Of a DNA stretch of 64,000 nucleotides, positions 50,974-58,756 are shown piece after piece. The stretch is from Mycolicibacterium sp. CH28. GTDB lineage: Bacteria; Actinomycetota; Actinomycetes; Mycobacteriales; Mycobacteriaceae. The position numbers and the translations under genes were made by a program. The first letter of the stretch is position 1. Each line of letters begins with the position of its first letter. Where the stretch lies: the NCBI RefSeq assembly GCF_004745805.1, contig NZ_SRLQ01000018.1:62001-126000 (forward strand), in the 5' to 3' direction. Below the pieces are notes generated by a model. It had not been told where the DNA came from. It did not search any database and saw only the letters and a program-made list of their open reading frames with translations.

Positions 50974-51193
50974 GACACAACATACTCGTTGACATCGCCC
51001 TCTTGTCAGGAGGACTGGCGTTGGGCAGTGGGGCGGTCGGGCTGGGCACCGCTGGCGCTGTCCCCCACCGCCACGTCCGTCGCCGATGGGTGGGCCGGGA
51101 TTCGGCGGACCAGGCGGGCCACCGCCGCCGGGGGGCGGTGCGGGCTTGTGCCTGCCACTCATCCCCTGTGGGCTGCCTCCACCCCGGTTCTGA
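50967..51193 (+). pseudogene. Small secreted Pro/Gly-rich protein, frameshifted
   Basis: GTG of the last heptamer opens MKRHNILVDIALLSGGLALG followed by SGAVGLGTAGA, a good signal peptide. At a run of five C (51062-51066) the protein-like frame changes; in the other frame it continues PPPRPSPMGGPGFGGPGGPP, then PGGGAGLCLPLIPCG, and stops at TGA 51191-51193. One extra C would join them into a ~76-residue exported Pro/Gly-rich peptide with two cysteines, a type common in mycobacteria. Either a real lesion or a base-calling error in the homopolymer. Confidence 0.55.
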
Positions 51194-51302
51194 TCAAGGG
51201 GCTCTGAGCGAGGACCTCTCAGCTCCGGCCGACGTCAGTGTGTCCGCGTCTGGGAGGCCTGCGCGCGACCCATACCGGTTTCGATCGGCGCCGCGGGCGG
51301 TT

Positions 51303-51872
51303 TCACTGCTCGCGCGGCGCGATGATGCGCGCCGCCGCTTCGACCACATCCGCGCGCCGGGACGCCACAACGGTCTCGTCAACGCCGGCATCTGGGCCCG
51401 GCCAGTGCGCCCAGGCCAATCCGATGCCGAGCAGCATGACCAGTAGGCGTTCGGGTTCCCACCGGCTGTCGACCAGGCCCCGGTCCTGTGCTTCGGCGAT
51501 CGTGGTCATGTCACGCTCCTGGACTGTCCGGCCCTCCCATTCGGGTGCCGGCATGGTAAGGCCTTCCAGCCATGCCCAGGTGATCATGCGGAGGTGTTCG
51601 GGGCGGGAACGGGCCAGGTCGAAGATCTCACCGGCGAGTTCAGCGAGCGCCTCGGGCCGAACTGCAAGAGAGTCGAAGAACACGGCGCCGTCGGCACTGA
51701 CCACCTGACGAAACAGCGTCTCCTTGTCGCCGAAGTACGCGTACAGACGCTCCTTGCTGGCATGAGCCGCCTTGGCGATTCGGTCGATCCTGGCGCCTGC
51801 CAGACCGAACTGTGCGAATTCAATTCGGGCAGCTGCCAGGATCTCGTCGCGAAGCTCCTCACCGGTTCTCAC
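51303..51872 (-). CDS. TetR-family regulator
   Basis: 189-residue TetR protein. The start is the GTG at 51872 (VRTGEELRDEILAAARIEFA). The HTH is QFGLAGARIDRIAKAAHASK followed by ERLYAYFGDKETLFRQV; the C-terminal domain has EHLRMITWAWLEGLTMPAPE. Much longer frames upstream are antisense to the methyltransferase and are rejected. A perfect 6-bp palindrome (51889-51904) lies just upstream, between it and the divergent methyltransferase-acyltransferase pair, which it probably represses. Confidence 0.88.
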   Translation of the reverse strand: MRTGEELRDEILAAARIEFAQFGLAGARIDRIAKAAHASKERLYAYFGDKETLFRQVVSADGAVFFDSLAVRPEALAELAGEIFDLARSRPEHLRMITWAWLEGLTMPAPEWEGRTVQERDMTTIAEAQDRGLVDSRWEPERLLVMLLGIGLAWAHWPGPDAGVDETVVASRRADVVEAAARIIAPREQ

Positions 51873-51888
51873 AGCAACATCATAAACA

Positions 51889-51904
51889 AACGAAATGGTT
51901 CGTT
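51889..51904. promoter_or_regulatory. Candidate TetR operator
   Basis: AACGAA-atgg-TTCGTT, perfect 6-bp arms with a 4-bp spacer, 17 bp upstream of the TetR start and 44 bp upstream of the methyltransferase start. Symmetry, size and position fit a TetR operator acting on both divergent genes. Confidence 0.65.
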
Positions 51905-51947
51905 CGCTACGGTGGAGTTGAAAGACTCGATGCTGCAAGGAGGCGCG

Positions 51948-52784
51948 GTGAACAGTGAAGCTCATGCCGCCATGGCGGTTGGTGCGATGCCCCGGGGCGG
52001 TCCCAACGCCTCGTGGTTGGACGAGCTGTTGGAAACCGACGCGTTGGAGTACACCGACCGCAGCGATGTATCCGACGCACTCAAGCAACGGGTGATCACT
52101 GGGCTGGATGCCATCGGTGAACGCTTCGGCACGCACCGGTCGTACGCCCGGGTCGCCCTCGACGTCGTCTCCGACATCCCGAATCCGCGGATCCTCGAAC
52201 TCGGCTCGGGCCACGGCAAACTCGCCCAGGAAATCCTCGATCTGCACCCCACCGCAACCATCACGGCCAGTGACCTGGACCCGACCTCGGTGGTCAATAT
52301 GTCCACCGGACCACTCGGGTCCCATCCCCGCGCGCGTACCCAGGTCATCGATGCCACCGACATCGACTCTGCCGACGGCACGTACGACCTCGTGCTGTTC
52401 GCGATGGCATTCCACCACCTGCGCCCCGAACAGGCGTGCCGGGCCATCTCCGAGGCCACCCGGGTTGCCCGTCGCTTCTTGGTCATCGACCTGCCACGCT
52501 CCTCGCCGCTGGCCATGCTGCTGATGACGCTGGCGATGGGCCCGCTGTCGCTGGCGATCATGCCGCCATCGTCGATCCTCCCGATGATGCACGACGGCTT
52601 CATCAGCTCACTGCGGGCCTATTCGCGTTCGGCTTTCGTGGCGCTCGGCAAGGCTGCCGACCCGACTATGAACGTCGAGTTCTTGGCCCCGACCCGGGCA
52701 GGCTTCGGTTCACCATCGCTGACCGTGGTGTTCTCCCGGCCGGCCACCGCTTCGAAAATCCCCGCCGAGAAAGACTCCGAATGA
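51948..52784 (+). CDS. Class I SAM-dependent methyltransferase
   Basis: 278-residue methyltransferase. SAM motif I is ILELGSGHGKLAQEIL, followed by ITASDLDPTSVVNMS, DATDIDSADGTYDLVLFAMA and the HHLRPEQACRAISEATRVAR helix. A hydrophobic stretch (PLAMLLMTLAMGPLSLAIMP) near the C-terminus suggests membrane or lipid contact. The GTG at 51948 has AAGGAGG upstream; an ATG at 51930 is possible but contains the ribosome site. It overlaps the acyltransferase ATG (ATGA), so methylation and acylation of the same lipid or small molecule are likely consecutive. Confidence 0.85.
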   Translation: MNSEAHAAMAVGAMPRGGPNASWLDELLETDALEYTDRSDVSDALKQRVITGLDAIGERFGTHRSYARVALDVVSDIPNPRILELGSGHGKLAQEILDLHPTATITASDLDPTSVVNMSTGPLGSHPRARTQVIDATDIDSADGTYDLVLFAMAFHHLRPEQACRAISEATRVARRFLVIDLPRSSPLAMLLMTLAMGPLSLAIMPPSSILPMMHDGFISSLRAYSRSAFVALGKAADPTMNVEFLAPTRAGFGSPSLTVVFSRPATASKIPAEKDSE

Positions 52785-53638
52785 CCATGAACGCACTGTC
52801 GAACACCGCTCAACTCGTTGACCAGCCCCCGCGCGTGAAAGCGCTTCGTCGCGTGGTTGACACGATGCTCGACGCCATCGCCCCACTCGTCGACGCGTCC
52901 CTTCCCTACGTCGACGGCATCGAGAACCTTCCCCGCGACGGCCGATTCCTGTTGGTGGGCAACCACACTCAAACCGGAATGGCCGAGGCGTGGCTGACCA
53001 GCCTGGTCGTGCGACAGGCCATTGGCGCCCGGGTTCGACCGCTGGCCGTGCGTGACGTGGCGCGGATGCCGGGACCGCTTGCCGACCTAGCTGCAGCCTA
53101 CGGACCCGTGGTCGGTTCACCGGAGAACGCCCGCGAGCTCATGGCTCACGGCGAGACCGTGCTCGTGTTCCCCGGCGGCGGGCGCGAGATAGGCAAGTTC
53201 AAAGGCGAAGAGTACCGGCTCAATTGGGAAGGCAGATCCGGGTTCGCTCGTGTGGCGATCGCCAACCACTATCCGATCATCCCCGTCGGCCACGTCGGTG
53301 GCGACGATATCTATCACAGCGTCGCCACCCGGGACAGCGCCATGGGCAAGGCGATTCTCGCCATCAGCGCGAAGCTGACCGGCCGGCCGGACATGTTCTT
53401 CCCCCTCGTGCGTGGCGCAGGACCGACGCTGATTCCCAGCCCGCAGCGCATGTACTTGCGCTTTGGAGCGCCCATCGACACCACCACTCCGGCAGGTGTG
53501 TCCGAGGACGAATGGATCGCACAGGTCAAGAAGCGGACTCAGACCGACTTGGAGACCATCCTGGCCAACCTGTTGGAGGTTCGTGCCCACGACCCCTATC
53601 GGTCACTGAACCCGTTGGCCCGCCACCGAGCCACCTGA
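52781..53638 (+). CDS. PlsC/DGAT-like acyltransferase
   Basis: 285-residue acyltransferase of the lysophospholipid/diacylglycerol type. The catalytic block is FLLVGNHTQTGMAEAW (an NHxxTG variant of the HX4D motif) and the second block VLVFPGGGREIGKFKGEEYR, both typical of DAGAT-like membrane-associated enzymes. LIPSPQRMYLRFGAPIDTT matches the C-terminal substrate motif. The ATG overlaps the methyltransferase stop. Expected to be peripheral on the inner membrane and to esterify a lipid hydroxyl. Confidence 0.87.
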   Translation: MTMNALSNTAQLVDQPPRVKALRRVVDTMLDAIAPLVDASLPYVDGIENLPRDGRFLLVGNHTQTGMAEAWLTSLVVRQAIGARVRPLAVRDVARMPGPLADLAAAYGPVVGSPENARELMAHGETVLVFPGGGREIGKFKGEEYRLNWEGRSGFARVAIANHYPIIPVGHVGGDDIYHSVATRDSAMGKAILAISAKLTGRPDMFFPLVRGAGPTLIPSPQRMYLRFGAPIDTTTPAGVSEDEWIAQVKKRTQTDLETILANLLEVRAHDPYRSLNPLARHRAT

Positions 53639-53722
53639 TCCCGCCGCAACACCCAGCCCCGTTCCGGCACCACGACGACGACGTCGACCGCCGTCCGCTC
53701 TATCGTCCCAGGAGAACCTGGT

Positions 53723-55108
53723 ATGCGAATCTTGCTGTCCGCCACCGGGGCTGCGGTGATCACCCTGCTAGCCGGGTGTTCGGCGCTGCTGCCCAACGTC
53801 GCGGTTCCGGCGCCGTTGTCGGCAGCGCTGATATCGCCGCCTATGGGGTGGAATTCGTGGAATTCCGGGATGGAGCTCACCGAACGTTCTGTCCTCGAGA
53901 CCATCGATGCGATGGTCTCGACAGGGATGCGTGACGCCGGTTACCGTTACGTCAATCTTGACGCGGGATGGGCCGCGCCCGAACGTGATTCCGCCGGAGT
54001 GCTGGTCTCCGATCCGGTTCGCTTTCCCCGTGGCCTGGCGCCGTTGGCGCGTTACGCGCACGCGAAGGGATTGCTCTTTGGAATCTATTCCAGCCCGTTC
54101 AATCAGACCTGCGGGCAGGCCCTTCCCACCGCCAGCCTGGGCCACGAAGCGCTCGACGCAGCCACATTCGCGACCTGGAGCGTGGACTACCTCAAATACG
54201 ACTGGTGCCGCGACGATGCCGAGCACACCGAACAGGTACGCGTCTTCACTGCTATGGGTGCTGCCCTGCAGGCAACCGGGCGCCGGATCGTCTACGCAAT
54301 CAATCCGAATAGTTCCAGCGACCCTGTAGCGGGAAGCCGCTTCGATTGGTCGGGTGTCGCCGACGTGGTCCGCACATCGGGTGATCTGACGCCTTTGTGG
54401 CGCAACGTGTTACCGCCGATCGGGCCGGCTGACCCCTTCGCCGTCGGGATGTTCGCCGGCGTGCCCGACCAGTTCGCCCGTGCAGCAGCACACCCTGGCC
54501 GGACGTCGTACGTGCGCGATCCGGACATGCTCGTTGTCGGGGTCACCTGGACTGAATTCTTCATCAACCACCGCGAGCAGTTGAAACAGACGGCGCAGAC
54601 GACTCCGTTGAGTCCCGCACAACGCGCGATGGTCGAACCGATGCTGTCCATGCCGGCCGCCACCGTGCACTGGATGTCGACCGCGCAACCAAGCCTCACC
54701 GAGGATGAACAACGAACCCACTTCACTCTGTGGGCGATGCTGTCGGCACCATTGCTGGCAGGCAACGACGTGCGATCGATGTCGGCCACCACTCGGTCTA
54801 TATTGACCAACCGCGACGTCATCGCCATCGACCAGGACCCTCTGTCAGCTCCGCCCGAGACGGTCGGCGATCCGCGAGTCTGGGCGAAGGCTCTGGCCGA
54901 TGGATCCGTGGCGGTCGCGTTCTTCAATCCCTCGGAGACCGCCGCAGAGATCTCGACATCGGCGCTCGGCGTAGGCCTGTCGCCGTCCGCGTGCTACACC
55001 AGCCGTGATCCCTGGACCCACGAGACCCATTCGACATCGGGTCCGCTGAGTTCCAAAACCCTTGGTCCGCATGGGGTGCGACTCCTACGTGTGACACCGG
55101 ACTGCTGA
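53723..55108 (+). CDS. GH27 alpha-galactosidase-like lipoprotein
   Basis: 461-residue exported lipoprotein (lipobox LLAGC, Cys19) of glycoside hydrolase family 27. The N-terminal catalytic barrel has PPMGWNSWNS (about 39-48), YVNLDAGW and the nucleophile Asp160 in YLKYDWC; the acid/base Asp266 is in VRDPDML. A C-terminal beta-sandwich follows (KALADGSVAVAFFNPSETAA). It would remove alpha-linked galactose (or N-acetylgalactosamine) outside the cell. The gene is 84 bp after the acyltransferase and AGGAG precedes the ATG, so it may be read separately. Confidence 0.9.
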   Translation: MRILLSATGAAVITLLAGCSALLPNVAVPAPLSAALISPPMGWNSWNSGMELTERSVLETIDAMVSTGMRDAGYRYVNLDAGWAAPERDSAGVLVSDPVRFPRGLAPLARYAHAKGLLFGIYSSPFNQTCGQALPTASLGHEALDAATFATWSVDYLKYDWCRDDAEHTEQVRVFTAMGAALQATGRRIVYAINPNSSSDPVAGSRFDWSGVADVVRTSGDLTPLWRNVLPPIGPADPFAVGMFAGVPDQFARAAAHPGRTSYVRDPDMLVVGVTWTEFFINHREQLKQTAQTTPLSPAQRAMVEPMLSMPAATVHWMSTAQPSLTEDEQRTHFTLWAMLSAPLLAGNDVRSMSATTRSILTNRDVIAIDQDPLSAPPETVGDPRVWAKALADGSVAVAFFNPSETAAEISTSALGVGLSPSACYTSRDPWTHETHSTSGPLSSKTLGPHGVRLLRVTPDC

Positions 55109-55162
55109 TCCCCAGTATTGCGAGTCCGTCCTTGAACTACCACCCGCCCGCCGAGGAGTGCG

Positions 55163-55804
55163 ATGATCCCGTTCGACTACCTTCCGACGCTGCCGACCGG
55201 GCCGATGCTCTATCTCTGCTTGGCGGCGATCGTTATTGCGTCGTCGGTTCCGGTATTGGCATTGGTCGTCGCCGCCGAGCCGATCTTGATGGCCGTAGTC
55301 ATCCTGACCGGCGCCAACCGCATGTCCCTCGCCGTCCTGTTTGTCGTGGCCATGATTGCAGCCGTGGCTGGCGACGTTCTGACCTACGGCCTCGGGCGGT
55401 GGTTCGCCCCGAGGCTGCTTCGCTCGAAGATTGTTGCGCGACAACGGCGGCGCATCATCGGGGCCCACCTCTCCGTGCGACGGCGAGGGATGCTGGGTGC
55501 GCTGGTCATCCAACGCTGGATCGTCCCCACCCGTGGATTCGTTCCCATGCTCCTCGGAGTCGCCAAGGAGCCCATCGTTCCCTTCCTCACATTCTCGACC
55601 ATCGCCGCCGCACTCTGGGCAACTGTGTTCATCGCCGGTAGCAGCCTGGGTGGCACGAAACTCGTCATCGTGATCCCCGTCATCATCGTCGGGCTCCCGC
55701 TGATCCGGCTCCTGCCTCGGGCCGTCGGGTCGACACCTCGTCGCGCGCTCCGGACATCGGGCCGTCGACCCGACGCCGACGCAGAGGCCCCTGCGGGACC
55801 TTGA
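55163..55804 (+). CDS. DedA-family membrane protein
   Basis: 213-residue membrane protein of the DedA/SNARE-associated type. Features are the N-terminal re-entrant region (LALVVAAEPILMAVVILTGA), GDVLTYGLGRWFAPRL, and RWIVPTRGFVPMLLGVAK with the conserved Arg and Pro-x-x-x-G. DedA proteins support lipid flipping and membrane homeostasis. The C-terminal 30 residues are arginine/proline-rich and cytosolic. The ATG at 55163 has GAGGAGTG upstream. Confidence 0.87.
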   Translation: MIPFDYLPTLPTGPMLYLCLAAIVIASSVPVLALVVAAEPILMAVVILTGANRMSLAVLFVVAMIAAVAGDVLTYGLGRWFAPRLLRSKIVARQRRRIIGAHLSVRRRGMLGALVIQRWIVPTRGFVPMLLGVAKEPIVPFLTFSTIAAALWATVFIAGSSLGGTKLVIVIPVIIVGLPLIRLLPRAVGSTPRRALRTSGRRPDADAEAPAGP

Positions 55805-55858
55805 TCATCGAGTTACTGTCGCGGATAGCTGACGTACTGCTAACCGATCAGGAGTTAC

Positions 55859-56237
55859 ATGGCCCGCAGTGACGCCCCCTACTACCGCCCATCGGAAGGC
55901 ACTGGGCTTCCGCATGACCCGTTCAACGCCATCGTCGGGCCGCGTCCGATCGGCTGGATTTCCAGCGACCATGATCAGCTCACCGATGGCGCTCGAAAGT
56001 CCGGTGAACTTCGAATGCCGGCTGGCACAACCGATCCAACTCAACACCGCCGACGGCGACGCGCTGGATACCTGGCTCGTTCTCGGCGAGGTCGTGGCCG
56101 TCCACATCGACCGCGACCACCTCGTCGACGGCGTGTACGACACGGCCGGACCCCGGCCCATCCTTCGCAGCGGTGGACCCGCCAACTACTTCGAGATCGG
56201 AGCCGACCCCAAGTTCACCATGCCGCGCCCAATGTAG
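55859..56237 (+). pseudogene. Flavin reductase-like protein, internal deletion and frameshift
   Basis: Remnant of an FMN-binding flavin-reductase-domain protein. The N-terminus (YYRPSEGTGLPHDPFNAIVG, PRPIGWISS) stops being family-like at about 55966. The C-terminal part, in another frame, runs from ESPVNFECRLAQPIQLNTAD through WLVLGEVVAVHIDRDHLVDG to ADPKFTMPRPM and the TAG at 56237. From family knowledge around 80-100 residues containing the FMN-contact region are missing. AGGAG precedes the ATG, so the 5' end is intact. Recent inactivation is inferred. Confidence 0.83.
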
Positions 56238-56244
56238 CGCCGAC

Positions 56245-57120
56245 TCAAACAGTCCCGTCGCCCCGCGGCCAGACGATCATCGGCACCGGCAGTTCCCGCA
56301 TGATCTTGCTGGCCGAGTGTCCCAGGAAGAGCCGCTTCGGCTGCGCCAGGCGGCTGGAGCCGATCATCACCACCTCGCTGTCGGCAAAGTTCAATCCCCG
56401 CACCGCATCCTCCAGCGAGTCACCGTGGCCGACCACACTGGTCACCGAGGAGCCGGCGGGAAGCGCCGCCGTCGCCTTGTCCACCAGCTTCGCCGCGTGC
56501 TCCTCGGCCAGCGCGGTCCACTCCTGCTGCCGATCCTGGCTGCCGCCCTCACCGACGGCCACCAGCGACATCAGCCGCAGCGGAACCTTCCACTGGGCCG
56601 TCAGGCGGATCGCGTTGTCGAGGAGGTGCTCGTTACCCGGCCGCATCCCGACCGCACAGGTGATCCGGGTGATGCCGGGATGGCTTTCGTAGTCTGCCGG
56701 GGCCAGGGCAACCGGCACCGTCGACGCGTGTAGTAGCGCATCAGCCAGGCTGCCCAACCCGAACCGCCCGGTCCGAACCCGATGGTAGGTGCCGACGACG
56801 ATCAGTTCCGCCTCGCCGCGGTCGAGATCGGTCGCCGCGTCGAGCAGACCTTCGGTGATGGAGTCCGCTCGGTAAACATGCCCTTCCGCGCGCACACCGT
56901 CCGGCACTCGGGCCAGCCCGTCAGCGAGCCATTCGCGGCCCTGCTCTTCGACCTCGGCGTTGAATGCCTGGTCGGGTGAATACATTTGGAAGGTCGGGGC
57001 ATCGCTGGGCAATACCGTGATCAGGTCCAGCGTCGCACCTGACGTCCGGGCCAGGGTTGCCGCGAGGTTGACCCCGTCGAGACCGCGCTGGCGAGGTCCA
57101 TAACCGACGACATACCGCAT
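56245..57120 (-). CDS. Universal stress protein, two tandem USP domains
   Basis: 291-residue protein with two UspA-type domains. The first (1-145) ends in the nucleotide-binding type loop VVGTYHRVRTGRFGLGSLAD; the second ends MIGSSRLAQPKRLFLGHSAS, then KIMRELPVPMIVW. Tandem USPs of this length are common in mycobacteria and often lie in the dormancy regulon. The ATG at 57120 (MRYVVGYGPRQRG) is the family start; the longer frame to 57213 is not. It is divergent from the permease gene at 57291, so a shared control region of 170 bp is likely. Confidence 0.9.
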   Translation of the reverse strand: MRYVVGYGPRQRGLDGVNLAATLARTSGATLDLITVLPSDAPTFQMYSPDQAFNAEVEEQGREWLADGLARVPDGVRAEGHVYRADSITEGLLDAATDLDRGEAELIVVGTYHRVRTGRFGLGSLADALLHASTVPVALAPADYESHPGITRITCAVGMRPGNEHLLDNAIRLTAQWKVPLRLMSLVAVGEGGSQDRQQEWTALAEEHAAKLVDKATAALPAGSSVTSVVGHGDSLEDAVRGLNFADSEVVMIGSSRLAQPKRLFLGHSASKIMRELPVPMIVWPRGDGTV

Positions 57121-57290
57121 GGTTGGTGACGCTAACACGGGTGGACCACCCCGGAAGGGGGGGTCTGCGGAGGCGTTTCCGGCTCTCGACACACACCACC
57201 TGGCGCCGACCAAACACGGTCGGGGTCGCCCGCGTTGTGGTAAGTCCCCAGGGGTACGGTTTGGCGCGACTTGACGATGGCGGGAGCAAA

Positions 57291-58664
57291 ATGACGCAGG
57301 CTGCCTCCGGGGCGCAGGGCACCACCAAGTTGGCCCGAACGCTCGGTTTGTGGGCGATTGTGGGGCTCGGCCTGGGCTACATGACCCCGACCGTCGTCTT
57401 CGACACCTTCGGCATCGTCTCGGTGGAAACCGGCAACGTCGTGCCCACCGCGTACATCTTCGCGTTGGTGGTCATGACGTTCACCGCGATCAGCTACGGC
57501 CGGATGACGCAGATCTTCCCGTCGGCCGGCTCGGCCTACACCTACACCTCCTCGACCATCAGTCCCAACGTCGGATTCCTGATCGGCTGGGCAGCGCTGC
57601 TCGACTACCTGCTGCTGCCCCTGGTCAACGCACTGATCATCCGCAGTTACATGTTCTCGTTCTTCCCGTCGGTGCCGGGGTGGATCTGGGTTGCCGTCTA
57701 CGTCGCGGCGATCACCGGGATGTGCCTGTTCAGCATGACCAACACCTCGCGGGTGAACATGCTGCTGGTGGTGTTCGAAGTGGTGCTGATCGGGGTGTTC
57801 CTGATCCTGGCCGCCAAGTCGTTGATCGACGGCATGGGCAACGGGACGATCTTCTCGACTCAGCCGCTGTGGCACGACGGTGTCCACCTCAACCTGGTGA
57901 TCACCGGTGCCACGATCGTCGCCTTCTCCTTCATCGGATTCGACGCCATCACCATGTACACCGAGGAGGCCAAGAGCACCTCCACGGTGCCGAAGGCGAT
58001 CCTGCTGGCCCTGCTGATCGGCGGCGCGATCTTCTTCGTCTCGGCCTTCTTCACCCAATCGCTGTTCCCGGACGTCTCCGGATTCAGCGAGGAATCACTG
58101 CAGAACAGCGCGCTGCCCGAGATCGCCTTCAACGTGGGCGGGCACCTGTTCAAGATCCTGCTCACCTCGGCGGCATTCGCCGCCACCGTGGCATCCAGCC
58201 TTGCCTCGCACTCGTCGGTGTCGCGCCTGCTCTACGTCATGGGCCGCAACGGCCGGGGCCCGGTCGGACGCTTCTTCGGGTACCTGCATCCGAGCTTCCA
58301 GACCCCCGCCTACGCGATCATCTTCGTCGGCGCGGTGTCGCTGCTGGCGATCGCGTTCAACCTGGACTTCGTGGCCTCGCTGATCAACTTCGGCGCCCTG
58401 ATCGCCTTCACGTTCGTCAACCTCACCGTGATCATCTACTTCGCCTACCGACGACGCGAAGTCGACGGGGCGCGCCAAATCCTGCGCAACATCGTCCTGC
58501 CCGCGATCGGGGTCGCATGCACCGTTCTGCTGTGGGTGTATCTCTCGGCTGAGTCGACCCGCTACGGCATCATCTGGTTTGTCATCGGCATTGTCGTGCT
58601 GGTGTGGTTGACGCGGTTCTTCCGCCGGCCGCTGACGATCAACATGGGTGAGGCTGAGGACTGA
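57291..58664 (+). CDS. APC-superfamily permease (PuuP-like)
   Basis: 457-residue membrane transporter with about 12 transmembrane segments. GLWAIVGLGLGYMTPTVVFD, MTQIFPSAGSAYTYTSSTIS and AFSFIGFDAITMYTEEAKST are typical of the amino acid/polyamine group close to putrescine importers. The ATG at 57291 has GGGAG 5 nt upstream. It is a second APC permease in the window but differs clearly from the PucR-linked one. The neighbouring universal stress protein suggests stress-related expression. Confidence 0.9.
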   Translation: MTQAASGAQGTTKLARTLGLWAIVGLGLGYMTPTVVFDTFGIVSVETGNVVPTAYIFALVVMTFTAISYGRMTQIFPSAGSAYTYTSSTISPNVGFLIGWAALLDYLLLPLVNALIIRSYMFSFFPSVPGWIWVAVYVAAITGMCLFSMTNTSRVNMLLVVFEVVLIGVFLILAAKSLIDGMGNGTIFSTQPLWHDGVHLNLVITGATIVAFSFIGFDAITMYTEEAKSTSTVPKAILLALLIGGAIFFVSAFFTQSLFPDVSGFSEESLQNSALPEIAFNVGGHLFKILLTSAAFAATVASSLASHSSVSRLLYVMGRNGRGPVGRFFGYLHPSFQTPAYAIIFVGAVSLLAIAFNLDFVASLINFGALIAFTFVNLTVIIYFAYRRREVDGARQILRNIVLPAIGVACTVLLWVYLSAESTRYGIIWFVIGIVVLVWLTRFFRRPLTINMGEAED

Positions 58665-58740
58665 GCGCTTCGCCCCGCCTTACCAAGTCCAGACCTGCCG
58701 ACTTGTTGCAGGACGTCGTCAAGAAGTTCACTGCCGCGCT

Positions 58741-58756
58741 CTAGGAACCAACCTAG
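58741..58756 (-). terminator. Weak hairpin at the end of the 1174-residue protein gene
   Basis: CTAGG-aaccaa-CCTAG forms a perfect 5-bp stem with a 6-nt loop and includes the stop codon. There is no T-run. A second short stem, CCTGC/GCAGG, lies near 58710-58730 between the convergent genes. Terminator function is weakly supported. Confidence 0.2.
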
